The translations under genes were made by a program, and so were the position numbers. A stretch of DNA of 53,589 nucleotides from Acetobacteraceae bacterium (GTDB lineage: Bacteria > Pseudomonadota > Alphaproteobacteria > Acetobacterales > Acetobacteraceae): contig JALHQB010000029.1 in assembly GCA_022842185.1 (NCBI GenBank), positions 1 through 53,589 of the forward strand. Reading direction: 5' to 3'. A model generated the notes under the pieces. It saw nothing but the letters and a program-made list of their open reading frames with translations, ran no database searches and was not told where the DNA came from. This document shows positions 42,983 to 51,218 of this stretch, piece after piece (position 1 is the stretch's first letter; each line of letters begins with the position of its first letter).

Positions 42983-43008
42983 GCGCCTGACCTGACCCGG
43001 TCAGGCGC
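42983..43008. terminator. hairpin of the dispersed module, terminator between convergent genes
   Basis: GCGCCTGACC and GGTCAGGCGC pair around a 6-base loop. With flanking CAGATC and GTGAGGACGCTCG it is the minus-orientation counterpart of the module near 2.13 kb, so it is both a repeat copy (copy 7) and a likely bidirectional terminator. Confidence 0.6.
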
Positions 43009-43029
43009 GTGAGGACGCTCGCGCCTGTA

Positions 43030-43986
43030 TCAATCCAACCTTATGCCCCGCGCCCGGACGATCGCACCCCAGGTCTGGGTTTCCGCCGCCAATTGCCGGC
43101 GGAAGGCGTCCGGCCCCTCGGTCCGAACTTCGGCACCGAGCGCGGCCATGCGGGCGGTCATGGCCGGTTCGCTCAACACTTGGCGGAAGGCCCCGTACAG
43201 TCGCTGGATCGCCGCATCAGGCGTGCGCGCCGGCGCCAGCGTGCCCTGCCCGATCCCGGCATCCCAGGCCGGCCAGCCGAGTTCGCGGAAGGTCGGCACA
43301 TCCGGCAGGTCAGGCAGGCGGTTGGGGCCGGTGACGGCGATGGCGCGCAGCCGGCCATCCTTCACGAAGGGCAGGACGGCGGTCGCACCATTCACGATCA
43401 ACTGGCTTTCATTCGTCACCGCTGCCTGGATGCCGATCATGCCGCCCCGGTAGAACACCTCCGTCACGGTGCCGCCCCAATGCTGCGCGACCACCAACAA
43501 CGTCAGGTGGTTCAGCGCGCCGACACCCGAATGGGCGAAGTTGATGCGGCCGGGCTCGGCCTTCACGAGCGCCGCGAGTTCAGCGCCGGTCTGCGCGGGA
43601 AGCGAAGGGTGCACCGCCATGATGTAGGGCGCGAAGGTTAGCAGGGTGATCGGCGCTAGGTCGGTCGCCGGGTCGTAGGGCAGGCGCGCGAACAGGCTCG
43701 GCCCCGCGGTCAGGATGCCGGTGTCGGTCAACAGGATCGAGGTTCCGTCCGGCGGCGACTTCGCGACGTTGTCGGCACCGAGATTGCCGGCTGCGCCGCC
43801 GCGATTGTCGATCACGACCACCTGGTTCAGCACGCGCTGCAATTCGGGTTGCAGGATGCGCGCGAGGATGTCCGATGACCCACCCGGCGGGAAGGGCACC
43901 ACGATGCGCAGTGGACGGTCCTGCGCCGCAGCGGCGCCAGCGGCGAGCAGGGCCGGTGCGGCCAGCAGGGAACGGCGGGTCGTCAT
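43030..43986 (-). CDS. Bug/TctC-type periplasmic solute-binding protein
   Basis: A 318-residue receptor with signal peptide MTTRRSLLAAPALLAAGAAA, then RPLRIVVPFPPGGSSDILARI, VVVIDNRGGAAGNLG and EVFYRGGMIGIQAAV. It overlaps the stop of the mannonate-dehydratase-like gene by 4 bases and is second in that operon, so a sugar acid or its derivative is a reasonable ligand guess. Regulation is probably by the divergent GntR protein. Confidence 0.92.
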   Translation of the reverse strand: MTTRRSLLAAPALLAAGAAAAQDRPLRIVVPFPPGGSSDILARILQPELQRVLNQVVVIDNRGGAAGNLGADNVAKSPPDGTSILLTDTGILTAGPSLFARLPYDPATDLAPITLLTFAPYIMAVHPSLPAQTGAELAALVKAEPGRINFAHSGVGALNHLTLLVVAQHWGGTVTEVFYRGGMIGIQAAVTNESQLIVNGATAVLPFVKDGRLRAIAVTGPNRLPDLPDVPTFRELGWPAWDAGIGQGTLAPARTPDAAIQRLYGAFRQVLSEPAMTARMAALGAEVRTEGPDAFRRQLAAETQTWGAIVRARGIRLD

Positions 43987-45017
43987 GGTCGTGTTCCTCC
44001 CGTCTCCGCGTTCAGGGCGCGGATGATTCCGGTGATGTATCCGGTGGCGTAGGCGCGGCTGCGATGACCCCAGACGGTGTCGTCTTCCACATGCGGCACA
44101 TGGTCATCGATGATGAAGCCATCGAAGCCCGCATCGCGCAGCACGCGCAGTACCGCGACCGGATCGACGGTGCCTTCGTCGATAAAGGCTTCCGCGAAGT
44201 GCGGCAGCGTGCCGGCGACGGAGCGCAGATGGACGTAGTGGATGCGCCCGTCACGCGCGAAGCGGCGCAGGGCGCGCATCATCGCACCGGCGCCGGCCTC
44301 GGCGAAGGTGCCGGTGCAGAAGCAGATGCCATGGCTGGGGCTGTCGGCGAATGCCATGGCGCGGGCGAAGGCAGCCTCGTCGCGGAAGATGCGCGCGACG
44401 CCGTCAAGCACCGGCACCGGCGGGTCGTCCGGATGCAGGGAGAGTTTTACGCCGGATGCCTCGGCCACCGGCAGCACCTCGGTGATGAAGTCTTCCCAGT
44501 TCGCCCACATCTGCGCGTCATCGCGCGGCGGCAGCATCCCGGTCGTGACGCGCTGGCCGACATCGTCGTCATAGGCGGTGATCAGCGCCCCGCCGCGACC
44601 ATGCGCGGCTTTTGCCGTGCGCCACACGCCGTCGGGAATCCAGTTGTAGCCGAGGATCGGGATTCCCGCCTGGCCCATGGCGCGGATCGTCGCCTTGAAA
44701 TCCTCGATCTGTTCGTCCGCGCCTGGCAGCCCGAGCATGGCCTTGTCGATCAGGTTGCGCGGCACCCCCTCGATGCAGTCGAGCGTCAGGCCGTGGGCTT
44801 CGACCGCGGCACGCATCTGCGCGAGATCGAGCGCGGACCAGCGCCGTGTCGGCGGGCGTGGCCCCGCGGCGGCGGTGAATTCCTTGTTCAGGAAGGCGAT
44901 CCAGGACGGGCTGTCGAGGTCCGGCTTGTTGACGGTTACGCCGGCACAGCCGATTTGCCGCGCAAAGGCGAGGTCGGCCTGGGTCAATTCCCGGAATTGC
45001 CCGGCAAGGACGCGCAT
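43983..45017 (-). CDS. mannonate dehydratase-like (UxuA family) protein
   Basis: A 344-residue TIM-barrel protein. Metal-binding candidates are in HGICFCTGTF, IHYVHLRSV and IIDDHVPH, with KLSLHPDDPPVPVLDGVARIF as the conserved mid segment; all are characteristic of the UxuA family, which dehydrates D-mannonate to 2-keto-3-deoxygluconate in hexuronate breakdown. It is somewhat shorter than E. coli UxuA, so another acid sugar is possible. The start at 45017 is chosen over a 35-residue longer frame that lies in the regulatory region. Confidence 0.88.
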   Translation of the reverse strand: MRVLAGQFRELTQADLAFARQIGCAGVTVNKPDLDSPSWIAFLNKEFTAAAGPRPPTRRWSALDLAQMRAAVEAHGLTLDCIEGVPRNLIDKAMLGLPGADEQIEDFKATIRAMGQAGIPILGYNWIPDGVWRTAKAAHGRGGALITAYDDDVGQRVTTGMLPPRDDAQMWANWEDFITEVLPVAEASGVKLSLHPDDPPVPVLDGVARIFRDEAAFARAMAFADSPSHGICFCTGTFAEAGAGAMMRALRRFARDGRIHYVHLRSVAGTLPHFAEAFIDEGTVDPVAVLRVLRDAGFDGFIIDDHVPHVEDDTVWGHRSRAYATGYITGIIRALNAETGGTRP

Positions 45018-45050
45018 CGGACTGGTTTCTCCCGTCAGGATTTTATCTAA

Positions 45051-45068
45051 TTTGTTTGATATGACAAA
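45051..45068. promoter_or_regulatory. AT-rich inverted repeat overlapping the GntR start, candidate autoregulatory operator
   Basis: TTTGT at 45051-45055 and ACAAA at 45064-45068 flank 8 bases, nested in ATTTTATC/GACAAAAT arms at 45040-45070. FCD-type GntR regulators often bind short TNGT/ACNA-type palindromes. The site covers the start codon at 45061 and lies within 50 bases of the divergent UxuA-like gene. TATCTAAT just before it could be a -10 element. Confidence 0.5.
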
Positions 45069-45771
45069 ATCAACCCCCGTCACCCATGAGGACGCCGTCA
45101 CCGCGCAGCTTCGCCGGCTCATCGTCGAGGGCGGTCTGCCGCCGGGCGCAAAACTGACGGTGTCGGCCCTGTCGGCTCGCCTCGCCAGTGGCGCGACGCC
45201 GGTGCGCGCGGCGCTGAAGCTTCTCGAAGGCGAGGGGCTGGTTGAGGCCTTGCCCTATCGGGGCGCTCGGGTTCGGGTGCTGGCCGTCGACGACATCCGC
45301 AACATCTATCGACTGCGCGCTGCGGTGCTGGCCCTTCTGATGCCCGACGTCGTGCGACACGTCTCCAACGCGGAACTGGATGCGCTCGACGCCCTCGAGG
45401 CACGGTTCGAAGCCGTCGCGGAGGCCGGCGACGGGCCGGGCGCCATGGCCGTGAACCAAGCGTTCCATCGCGCATTGTTCGCCGCCGCGCGCAACCCGGA
45501 CGCCGCCGCCGTCATGGAACGGTCCTGGGCGCTGGTCGAGGCGCTGCGTCTTCGGCTGGGCTTCGGTCCGGGCCGGCTGGCGCGATCGGTGGAAAGCCAC
45601 CGGGCGCTCCTGGCCGCGGTGCGGGCGCGTGACGCCGCGATGGCGTCGGCGCTCGCCATCGCGTCATCGAATGCGGCGATGGACGATCTGATGGGACGGG
45701 CGTCGGCAACAACCGGGCGGCCGGTGGCGTTGGCGAACAGGATGACAGGCATGTCCAGGACGGCTCGATGA
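45061..45771 (+). CDS. GntR family (FadR/FCD subfamily) transcriptional regulator
   Basis: A 236-residue regulator: N-terminal winged helix (HEDAVTAQLRRLIVEGGLPPGAKLTVSALSARL through ATPVRAALKLLEGEGLV, about residues 9-60) and a helical FCD ligand domain with NQAFHRALFAAARNP and ESHRALLAAVRARDA. These His and acidic residues usually bind a metal and a carboxylate effector. No Shine-Dalgarno-like sequence precedes the ATG, and a possible -10 lies only about 12-20 bases upstream, so the transcript may be leaderless. It likely controls the divergent UxuA-Bug operon. Confidence 0.9.
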   Translation: MTKSTPVTHEDAVTAQLRRLIVEGGLPPGAKLTVSALSARLASGATPVRAALKLLEGEGLVEALPYRGARVRVLAVDDIRNIYRLRAAVLALLMPDVVRHVSNAELDALDALEARFEAVAEAGDGPGAMAVNQAFHRALFAAARNPDAAAVMERSWALVEALRLRLGFGPGRLARSVESHRALLAAVRARDAAMASALAIASSNAAMDDLMGRASATTGRPVALANRMTGMSRTAR

Positions 45772-45997
45772 TCCGTCAGGGCTGTTCAACGCCGGCCGGG
45801 ACGGCAGCACGAGTCGCGCCATCGATTTCCATAGGGCGACCGGATCGACGAAACGGCCTTGAAGGCGCTGGTCCGCGCGGCGGTCGCGCTGAACGGCTCC
45901 AAGGCCCGGCGGCGCTGAAGCCGGCGCTCGCGTCTATGCGTGGTCGGCTGCCGGTGTAGGTTGCGGGCCACCACCACCACAGGGGATCAACCAACCC
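45772..45997. other. gap between the GntR and FKBP genes
   Basis: I see no gene here. AGGGGATC about 10 bases before 45998 is the FKBP ribosome binding site, and the promoter must lie within this gap. No clear hairpin follows the GntR stop. Confidence 0.3.
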
Positions 45998-46330
45998 ATG
46001 AGCGACACCAAGATCGGCACCGGCGCGGAAGCCTCGCCGGGCCAGTACGTCCAGGTCCATTACACCGGCTGGCTGTTCGACGCCGAGGCCCCGGACAACA
46101 AGGGCGCGAAGTTCGACAGCAGCCGCGACCGCGGTCAGCCCTTCGAGTTCCAGCTCGGCGTTGGCCAGGTGATCGGCGGCTGGGACCAGGGCTTCGCCGG
46201 CATGAAGGTCGGCGGCCAACGCACGCTGATCATCCCGCCGGAACTCGGCTACGGCGCGCGGGGCGCCGGTGGCGTCATCCCGCCCAATGCGACGCTCATT
46301 TTCGAAGTGGAGCTGCTCGGCGTGAATTGA
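45998..46330 (+). CDS. FKBP-type peptidyl-prolyl cis-trans isomerase
   Basis: A 110-residue single-domain FKBP that isomerises peptidyl-proline bonds. Landmarks are [81 protein letters not shown], which keep the catalytic-pocket Tyr, Phe, Asp, Val-Ile and Trp residues of FKBP12. No signal peptide, so cytoplasmic. It ends 189 bases before lysA, with a hairpin in between. Confidence 0.96.
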   Translation: MSDTKIGTGAEASPGQYVQVHYTGWLFDAEAPDNKGAKFDSSRDRGQPFEFQLGVGQVIGGWDQGFAGMKVGGQRTLIIPPELGYGARGAGGVIPPNATLIFEVELLGVN

Positions 46331-46337
46331 GGCGCCG

Positions 46338-46369
46338 GCACCGGATCGCGGTTGCCCGCGGTCCGGTGC
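46338..46369 (+). terminator. hairpin after the FKBP gene
   Basis: GCACCGGA and TCCGGTGC form the outer stem and CGCGG/CCGCG the inner one, separated by a single mismatch, 8 bases after the FKBP stop. No T run follows. Confidence 0.5.
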
Positions 46370-46518
46370 GGCCCTGGACCGAACCGGCGCCGCAGCTCGC
46401 CCATGGTCCGGGCGCCGTGATGCGGTCGCGGCTCCCGTACCTCATGGCGGCGCTGCCTTTGCGGCCGCGAGGGCACTCGGCCCTTGCGAAGGACGGGCCG
46501 GCTCCCGACAATGACCGG

Positions 46519-47859
46519 ATGGCCGCCCCGCTTGCTTTGACCGACACCGCCGATCCCTCCTTCGCCGAGCTTCTCGCGCTCCGCCCGCATCTGTCCCTGC
46601 ACGCCATGGACGGGCTGGTGATGGAGGACGTTCCCCTCGCCCGCATCGCGGCCGCGGTCGGCACCCCCGCCTGGGTCTATTCCGCCGGCGCCCTGCGCCG
46701 CCGCGCCCGCGCGCTGAAATCCGCTCTGTCCGCAACGGGGCTGACCGCGACCGTGCATTTCGCCATGAAGTGCAACGACAACCTTTCGGTGTTGAAGGTG
46801 CTGGCGGCCGAGGGCCTGGGTGCGGACGTGGTCAGCGAGGGGGAGCTCCGCATCTCCCGCGCCGCGGGCATCCCGGCTTCGGCGATCGTCTTCTCCGGCG
46901 TCGGGAAGACCGCCGACGAGATCCGCCACGCCCTGGCCGAGGACATCTTCCAGATCAATGCCGAGAGCATGGAGGAGATCGCCACGATCTCCACCATTGC
47001 CTCGCAGATGGGCCGCACCGCCCGCGTGGCGATCCGCGTGAACCCTGACGTGGATGCCAAGACCCACGCCAAGATCACCACCGGCAAAAGCGAGAACAAG
47101 TTCGGCGTCGCCATATCGGACGCCATGGCGATCTATGCGCGCATGGCGGCGCTTCCCGGCATCGAGCCGATCGGCATCGCGACCCATATCGGCAGCCAGA
47201 TCACCGCGGGCATGTCGGCGTATCGCGCGGCCTATGCCCGGTTGGCGGAACTGGTGAAGGCGCTTCGTGCTGACGGGCTGCCGGTGCAGCGCGTCGATTG
47301 CGGCGGTGGCCTCGGCATTTCGTACCGCGACGAACCGGCACCCAGCCCCGAGGCCCTGGCTGGGGCCATCCGCGCGACGCTTGGTGAACTCGGCCTGCCG
47401 GTGATGCTGGAGCCGGGGCGCTGGATCGCCGGGCCGGCCGGCGTGCTGCTCGCTTCCGTCGTGCTGCAAAAGCAGGGCGCGGCCCATCGTTTCGTGGTGG
47501 TGGATGCGGCGATGAACGACCTGGTGCGACCCGCGATGTATGAAGCGTGGCACGGCATCGTTCCGTTGTCCGCTGCCCGTGCCGCCTCGGCGCTGTCGCG
47601 TGCGGAGGTGGTGGGACCGGTGTGCGAGACCGGCGACACCTTCGCCCGCGGCCGCCTGTTGCCGATGCTGGACACCGGCGATGCGGTCGCCTTCCTCGAC
47701 GCCGGGGCCTATGGCGCGGTGATGTCGTCCACCTACAATGCCCGGCCGCTGGCGGCCGAGGTGCTGGTGGACGGCAATCGGTTCGCCGTGGTGCGGGAAC
47801 GACAGACGCATGATGCGCTGCTGCACGGGCAGCGCGTGCCGGAGTGGCTGGCGCCGTGA
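46519..47859 (+). CDS. lysA: diaminopimelate decarboxylase
   Basis: A 446-residue PLP enzyme converting meso-diaminopimelate to lysine. The PLP lysine is Lys84 in FAMKCND, with HIGSQIT, CGGGLGISY, EPGRWIAGPAGVLL and the substrate-binding GPVCETGDTFARGR and DAGAYGAVMSSTYNARPLAAE further on. The start at 46519 is chosen because upstream in-frame residues look non-conserved; the ribosome site is weak. A palindromic element follows 12 bases after the stop. Confidence 0.96.
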   Translation: MAAPLALTDTADPSFAELLALRPHLSLHAMDGLVMEDVPLARIAAAVGTPAWVYSAGALRRRARALKSALSATGLTATVHFAMKCNDNLSVLKVLAAEGLGADVVSEGELRISRAAGIPASAIVFSGVGKTADEIRHALAEDIFQINAESMEEIATISTIASQMGRTARVAIRVNPDVDAKTHAKITTGKSENKFGVAISDAMAIYARMAALPGIEPIGIATHIGSQITAGMSAYRAAYARLAELVKALRADGLPVQRVDCGGGLGISYRDEPAPSPEALAGAIRATLGELGLPVMLEPGRWIAGPAGVLLASVVLQKQGAAHRFVVVDAAMNDLVRPAMYEAWHGIVPLSAARAASALSRAEVVGPVCETGDTFARGRLLPMLDTGDAVAFLDAGAYGAVMSSTYNARPLAAEVLVDGNRFAVVRERQTHDALLHGQRVPEWLAP

Positions 47860-47871
47860 ACGGCACGGTGG

Positions 47872-48069
47872 GATTGGAGGGGCGCCGCCCCTCCAAGCCA
47901 CCCCGCCAAAGGCCAGTGGGCCTTTGGAAACCGATACTTGGCACCGAGCGTCACGGTCCGCGCATGATCCGGCTTCCACCATCCCGGCCCGCTCCGCGCC
48001 ACGTGATGGTTTCCAAAGGCCCACTGGCCATTGGTGGGGGAGGTCCGGAGGGGGCAAAGCCTTCTCCGG
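47872..48069. repeat. two-armed palindromic element (copy 8)
   Basis: The left arm is TTGGAGGGGC/GCCCCTCCAA around GCC at 47874-47896 plus CCAAAGGCCAGTGGGCCTTTGG at 47906-47927. The right arm is CCAAAGGCCCACTGGCCATT plus GG at 48013-48034 and CGGAG-GGGGCAAAGCC-TTCTCCGG after it. The inner 22-mers of the two arms are near-perfect reverse complements, so the whole element can also fold into one long hairpin. Confidence 0.8.
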
Positions 48070-48106
48070 TCCCGCGCGCCCCGATAACCCCCGAGGATGT
48101 CGTCGC

Positions 48107-50659
48107 ATGACCCGCCTCGCCCGCCGCACCTTTCTCGCCCGTTTGGTCCTGTGGTGGGAAGCCGCCTGGCCGGCGCTGTGGCCGCCGCTTGGCGTCATCG
48201 GCGTCTTCCTCCTGGTCGCCCTGTCCGGCTTGCCGCTCGTGCTGCCGACCGTGCTGCATGTGCTGGTTTTGCTCGTTTTCGCCGGCGGGCTGGGCTGGAC
48301 CGGCTGGCGCGCCGCCCGGATGATGGCGCTGCCAGGAACCGCGTCGGCGCAGCGGCGGCTGGAACGCGATTCCGGCCTGGCCCATCGCCCGATTGCCACG
48401 CTCGAGGACCGACCGACCGGCGACGACCCCGTCGCGCAGGCGCTGTGGCAAGCGCATCGCCGCCGCGCGGCCGAGCGTCTGGCAGGCCTGCGCGTGGCCG
48501 CGCCCAAGCCCGGCCTGGCCAGGCGCGATCGTTGGGCGCTTCGCGGTGGGCTGGTCGTCGCACTGGTCGCCGCGATGGTCGTCGCCGGGCCGGAAGCGCC
48601 GGAACGCATCCGTCGTGCCCTGGTGCCGCAGATCGCCGGTGCCGCCTTGCCGACCACGCCGGCCGTACGGCTGGAAGCCTGGATCACGCCGCCGGCCTAT
48701 ACCGGTGCCGCCCCGGTGTTCCTGGATCTGGCCGGAGGGGCGGCATCCGTGCCGGTCGGCAGCCGATTGCAGGTCGCGGTGTCAGGCGGCGCGGGCGGTG
48801 TGCCCGATCTGCTGCTGGATGGCACGGCCACGCCCTTCCGCACGCTCGATCGCGCGTCCTTCGCCTCGGAGACCGTTCTCGAATCCGGCGCGCGGCTGGC
48901 GGTGCGGCGCGATGGCACCGAGATCGCCCATTGGATGCTGACGGTGCGCGCCGATGCTCCGCCTGTGGCCGCGTGGGACCAGCCGCCGGCGCGGGCGCAG
49001 CGCGGCTTGGCGATCCGGCTGCCCTGGCGGGCGGAGGATGACTGGGGTCTGGCCGCGCTGCGGGTGGAATTGCGGTTGAAGCTGCGACCGGATGCCGAAC
49101 CGCTGGTGCTCGACCTGCCGCTGCCGGGGGGCAATCCGCGCAATGCCCGCGGCGCCAGCCAGCCCGACCTGTCCGCCCACCCCTGGGCCGGGCTGGAAGT
49201 CGAGGCGCGGCTGGTGGCGCGCGACCATGCCGGGCAGGAAGGCCGCAGCGATGGCGATTTCCTTGAATTGCCGGAACGGTCCTTCACCCACCCCGTCTCC
49301 CAGCTGCTGATCGCGCTGCGCAAGGCGCTGTCGGTGGACCCTTCCGGCCGCGAACCGGCACGGCAGGAACTGGACCGCATCGCCGGCGCGCCCGAGGCCT
49401 TCGAGCATGACACCGGTACCTTCCTCGCCCTGCGGATCGCGCGACACCGGCTTTTGCGCGACCGCCGCCCGACGGCGATCGCCGAGGTCCAGGAGATGCT
49501 GTGGGACGTCGCCCTGGCGCTGGAAGAAGGGCGCACGGACCGGACGGCCCGCGCCCTTGCCGCCGCGCGGGAGGCGTTGCGCGAGGCGCTGGAGGAAGCG
49601 CGCCGCAACCCCGAGCAGCGCACGGATGAACAGCGCGCCGAGACCCAGCGCCGCATCGAGGAGTTGCGCGAGGCGATCCGCCGCCACCTCGAAGCCCTGG
49701 CCGAGCGGCTGCAGCGGGAGAATGCCGAGGCGCTGCCTTACGACCCGCAGCAGCGGCTGATGGACCAGCGTGAACTCGATCGCCGCACCCGCCGGATGGA
49801 AGAAGCCGCCCGGCAGGACCGCACCGAGGACGCGCAGCGCGAATTGGCGGAGCTGGAGGAAATGCTCCGCGCGCTGGAAGAAGGCCGCAACATGCGCGCC
49901 GAGGACCGCCAGCGGCAGCAGCAGCGTCAGCGCGGCCAGCAGCAGATGGGCGCCGTGCAGGACATGGTGCAGCGCCAGACCCAGATGCTGGACCGCGGGC
50001 ACCAGCGTTCCGAGCAGGCCGCCCGCGAGCGTCTTCAGGAGCGCCGGCAGCCGCGATCCTTCAGTTTTCCGCCCCAGCAGCCGCCGCCACAGGCGCAGCC
50101 CAATCCGCAGCAGCAGGCCGAAAGCCAGCAGGATGCCCGAGTGCAGCGCGCCCTGCGCCGGGCGCTCGGTGAATTGATGCAGCAATTCGGCGACCTGACC
50201 GGCGACGTGCCGCAGCAGCTGGGCGAAGCCGACCGTGCCATGCGCGATTCCGCCGAGGCCCTGCAGGACGGCGGCGACGCCCGCGACGCCCAGCAGCGCG
50301 CCATTCGCGCCCTGACGGAAGGCGGCCGGCAGATGGCCCAGCAGATGCAACGCCAGTTCGGCCAGTCCCAGCCCGGCGAGGGCGAGGAGGAAGGCGAAGG
50401 CGAGGGCATGGCCAATGGCGAACAGGGCGGCGAAGGCCAGGACCAGGCCCAGGAACAAGGGCCCGGGCGTGACCCGCTTGGTCGCCGTTCGCGCGAACAG
50501 ACCGGCGGCCAGGACAATGCATCCGACACCCGCGTGCCGGATGAGGCGGAACTGCTCAAGACCCGCCGCATCCAGGAGGAACTGCGTCGCCGCGGAGCGG
50601 AACGGGAACGGCCGCCAGCCGAGTTGGACTACATCGACCGGCTGCTGCGGCAGTTCTGA
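48107..50659 (+). CDS. TIGR02302/DUF4175 family large membrane protein
   Basis: An 850-residue protein with two N-terminal membrane segments (about residues 25-65), a third around 148-160, a periplasmic beta-rich part (about 185-400), then a very long charged helical region rich in Arg, Glu and Gln (about 450-800, with QQRQRGQQQMGAVQDM), and a final LDYIDRLLRQF. The layout matches the alphaproteobacterial TIGR02302 family, often beside lysA, of unknown function; coiled-coil and low-complexity regions suggest a cell envelope or scaffolding role. The ATG at 48107 precedes the first membrane segment. Confidence 0.9.
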   Translation: MTRLARRTFLARLVLWWEAAWPALWPPLGVIGVFLLVALSGLPLVLPTVLHVLVLLVFAGGLGWTGWRAARMMALPGTASAQRRLERDSGLAHRPIATLEDRPTGDDPVAQALWQAHRRRAAERLAGLRVAAPKPGLARRDRWALRGGLVVALVAAMVVAGPEAPERIRRALVPQIAGAALPTTPAVRLEAWITPPAYTGAAPVFLDLAGGAASVPVGSRLQVAVSGGAGGVPDLLLDGTATPFRTLDRASFASETVLESGARLAVRRDGTEIAHWMLTVRADAPPVAAWDQPPARAQRGLAIRLPWRAEDDWGLAALRVELRLKLRPDAEPLVLDLPLPGGNPRNARGASQPDLSAHPWAGLEVEARLVARDHAGQEGRSDGDFLELPERSFTHPVSQLLIALRKALSVDPSGREPARQELDRIAGAPEAFEHDTGTFLALRIARHRLLRDRRPTAIAEVQEMLWDVALALEEGRTDRTARALAAAREALREALEEARRNPEQRTDEQRAETQRRIEELREAIRRHLEALAERLQRENAEALPYDPQQRLMDQRELDRRTRRMEEAARQDRTEDAQRELAELEEMLRALEEGRNMRAEDRQRQQQRQRGQQQMGAVQDMVQRQTQMLDRGHQRSEQAARERLQERRQPRSFSFPPQQPPPQAQPNPQQQAESQQDARVQRALRRALGELMQQFGDLTGDVPQQLGEADRAMRDSAEALQDGGDARDAQQRAIRALTEGGRQMAQQMQRQFGQSQPGEGEEEGEGEGMANGEQGGEGQDQAQEQGPGRDPLGRRSREQTGGQDNASDTRVPDEAELLKTRRIQEELRRRGAERERPPAELDYIDRLLRQF

Positions 50660-50685
50660 TCAATCGGCGCGGGTCTGCACCGACG

Positions 50686-50991
50686 TCAGAACGTGACGCG
50701 CGGCCGAGGCTCCGGCGTGCCCGCGGGGATGGCGCCGCTGCGGATCATGCACTCCTGGTAAAGCCGCGGCAGCAGCACCAGCAATTGCTGGCGCATTTCC
50801 TCGTTGTTGGCCGCATTGCCGCCGGCCGTTTCGCCGTACAGCCGGTATTGCGGGCTGTTCTCGGCTTCCCGCCGGCAGGCGGCGGCGACCGGGCCGGGGT
50901 CGTCGGGCACATTGGCCCAGACGCCGCCCTGGGCGCAGCCGGCAACGGCCAGAAGGGCGAGCAATGGCCGGGCGGTGCGGCGGATCGTCAT
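50686..50991 (-). CDS. small lipoprotein
   Basis: A 101-residue protein whose N-terminus MTIRRTARPLLALLAVAGCAQGG carries a lipobox (AVAGC, Cys19), so it should be lipidated at the membrane surface. The mature part has a helical segment with Cys and a Pro-rich tail, CMIRSGAIPAGTPEPRPR. GGAG 8 bases before the ATG supports this start over longer in-frame ones at 51003 and 51030. I do not recognise the family. It converges on the TIGR02302 gene. Confidence 0.7.
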   Translation of the reverse strand: MTIRRTARPLLALLAVAGCAQGGVWANVPDDPGPVAAACRREAENSPQYRLYGETAGGNAANNEEMRQQLLVLLPRLYQECMIRSGAIPAGTPEPRPRVTF

Positions 50992-51218
50992 GCATGTCTC
51001 CATGAAGCAGTCGGCCCTGGCCGGTATCATCCAGGGGCACGCAGATGTCGTTCAACAGGCTACAGTGTGATGGCCGCGGGTGCGAATGCATCGGAGGCTT
51101 GAATCACGCGTCCGGCCAAAAGGTTCGAGCGAGCTTGGTGAACGCCGCCGACCATCGTGCCCCACGGTGGTTCACGCCCGAGTGGCAAGCGCATAGCGCC
51201 CGGATGCGCCACACGGCA

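Noticed and set aside
46249..48687. An 812-codon minus-strand open frame opposite lysA and the TIGR02302 gene
   Set aside because: It lies antisense to well-recognised genes, is Arg/His rich and has no family resemblance; it is a GC-driven shadow frame.
48782..50458. A long Leu-rich minus-strand frame opposite the TIGR02302 gene that looks membrane-like
   Set aside because: Antisense of Glu/Gln/Arg-rich coiled coil naturally reads as Leu-rich; no signature and no promoter context.
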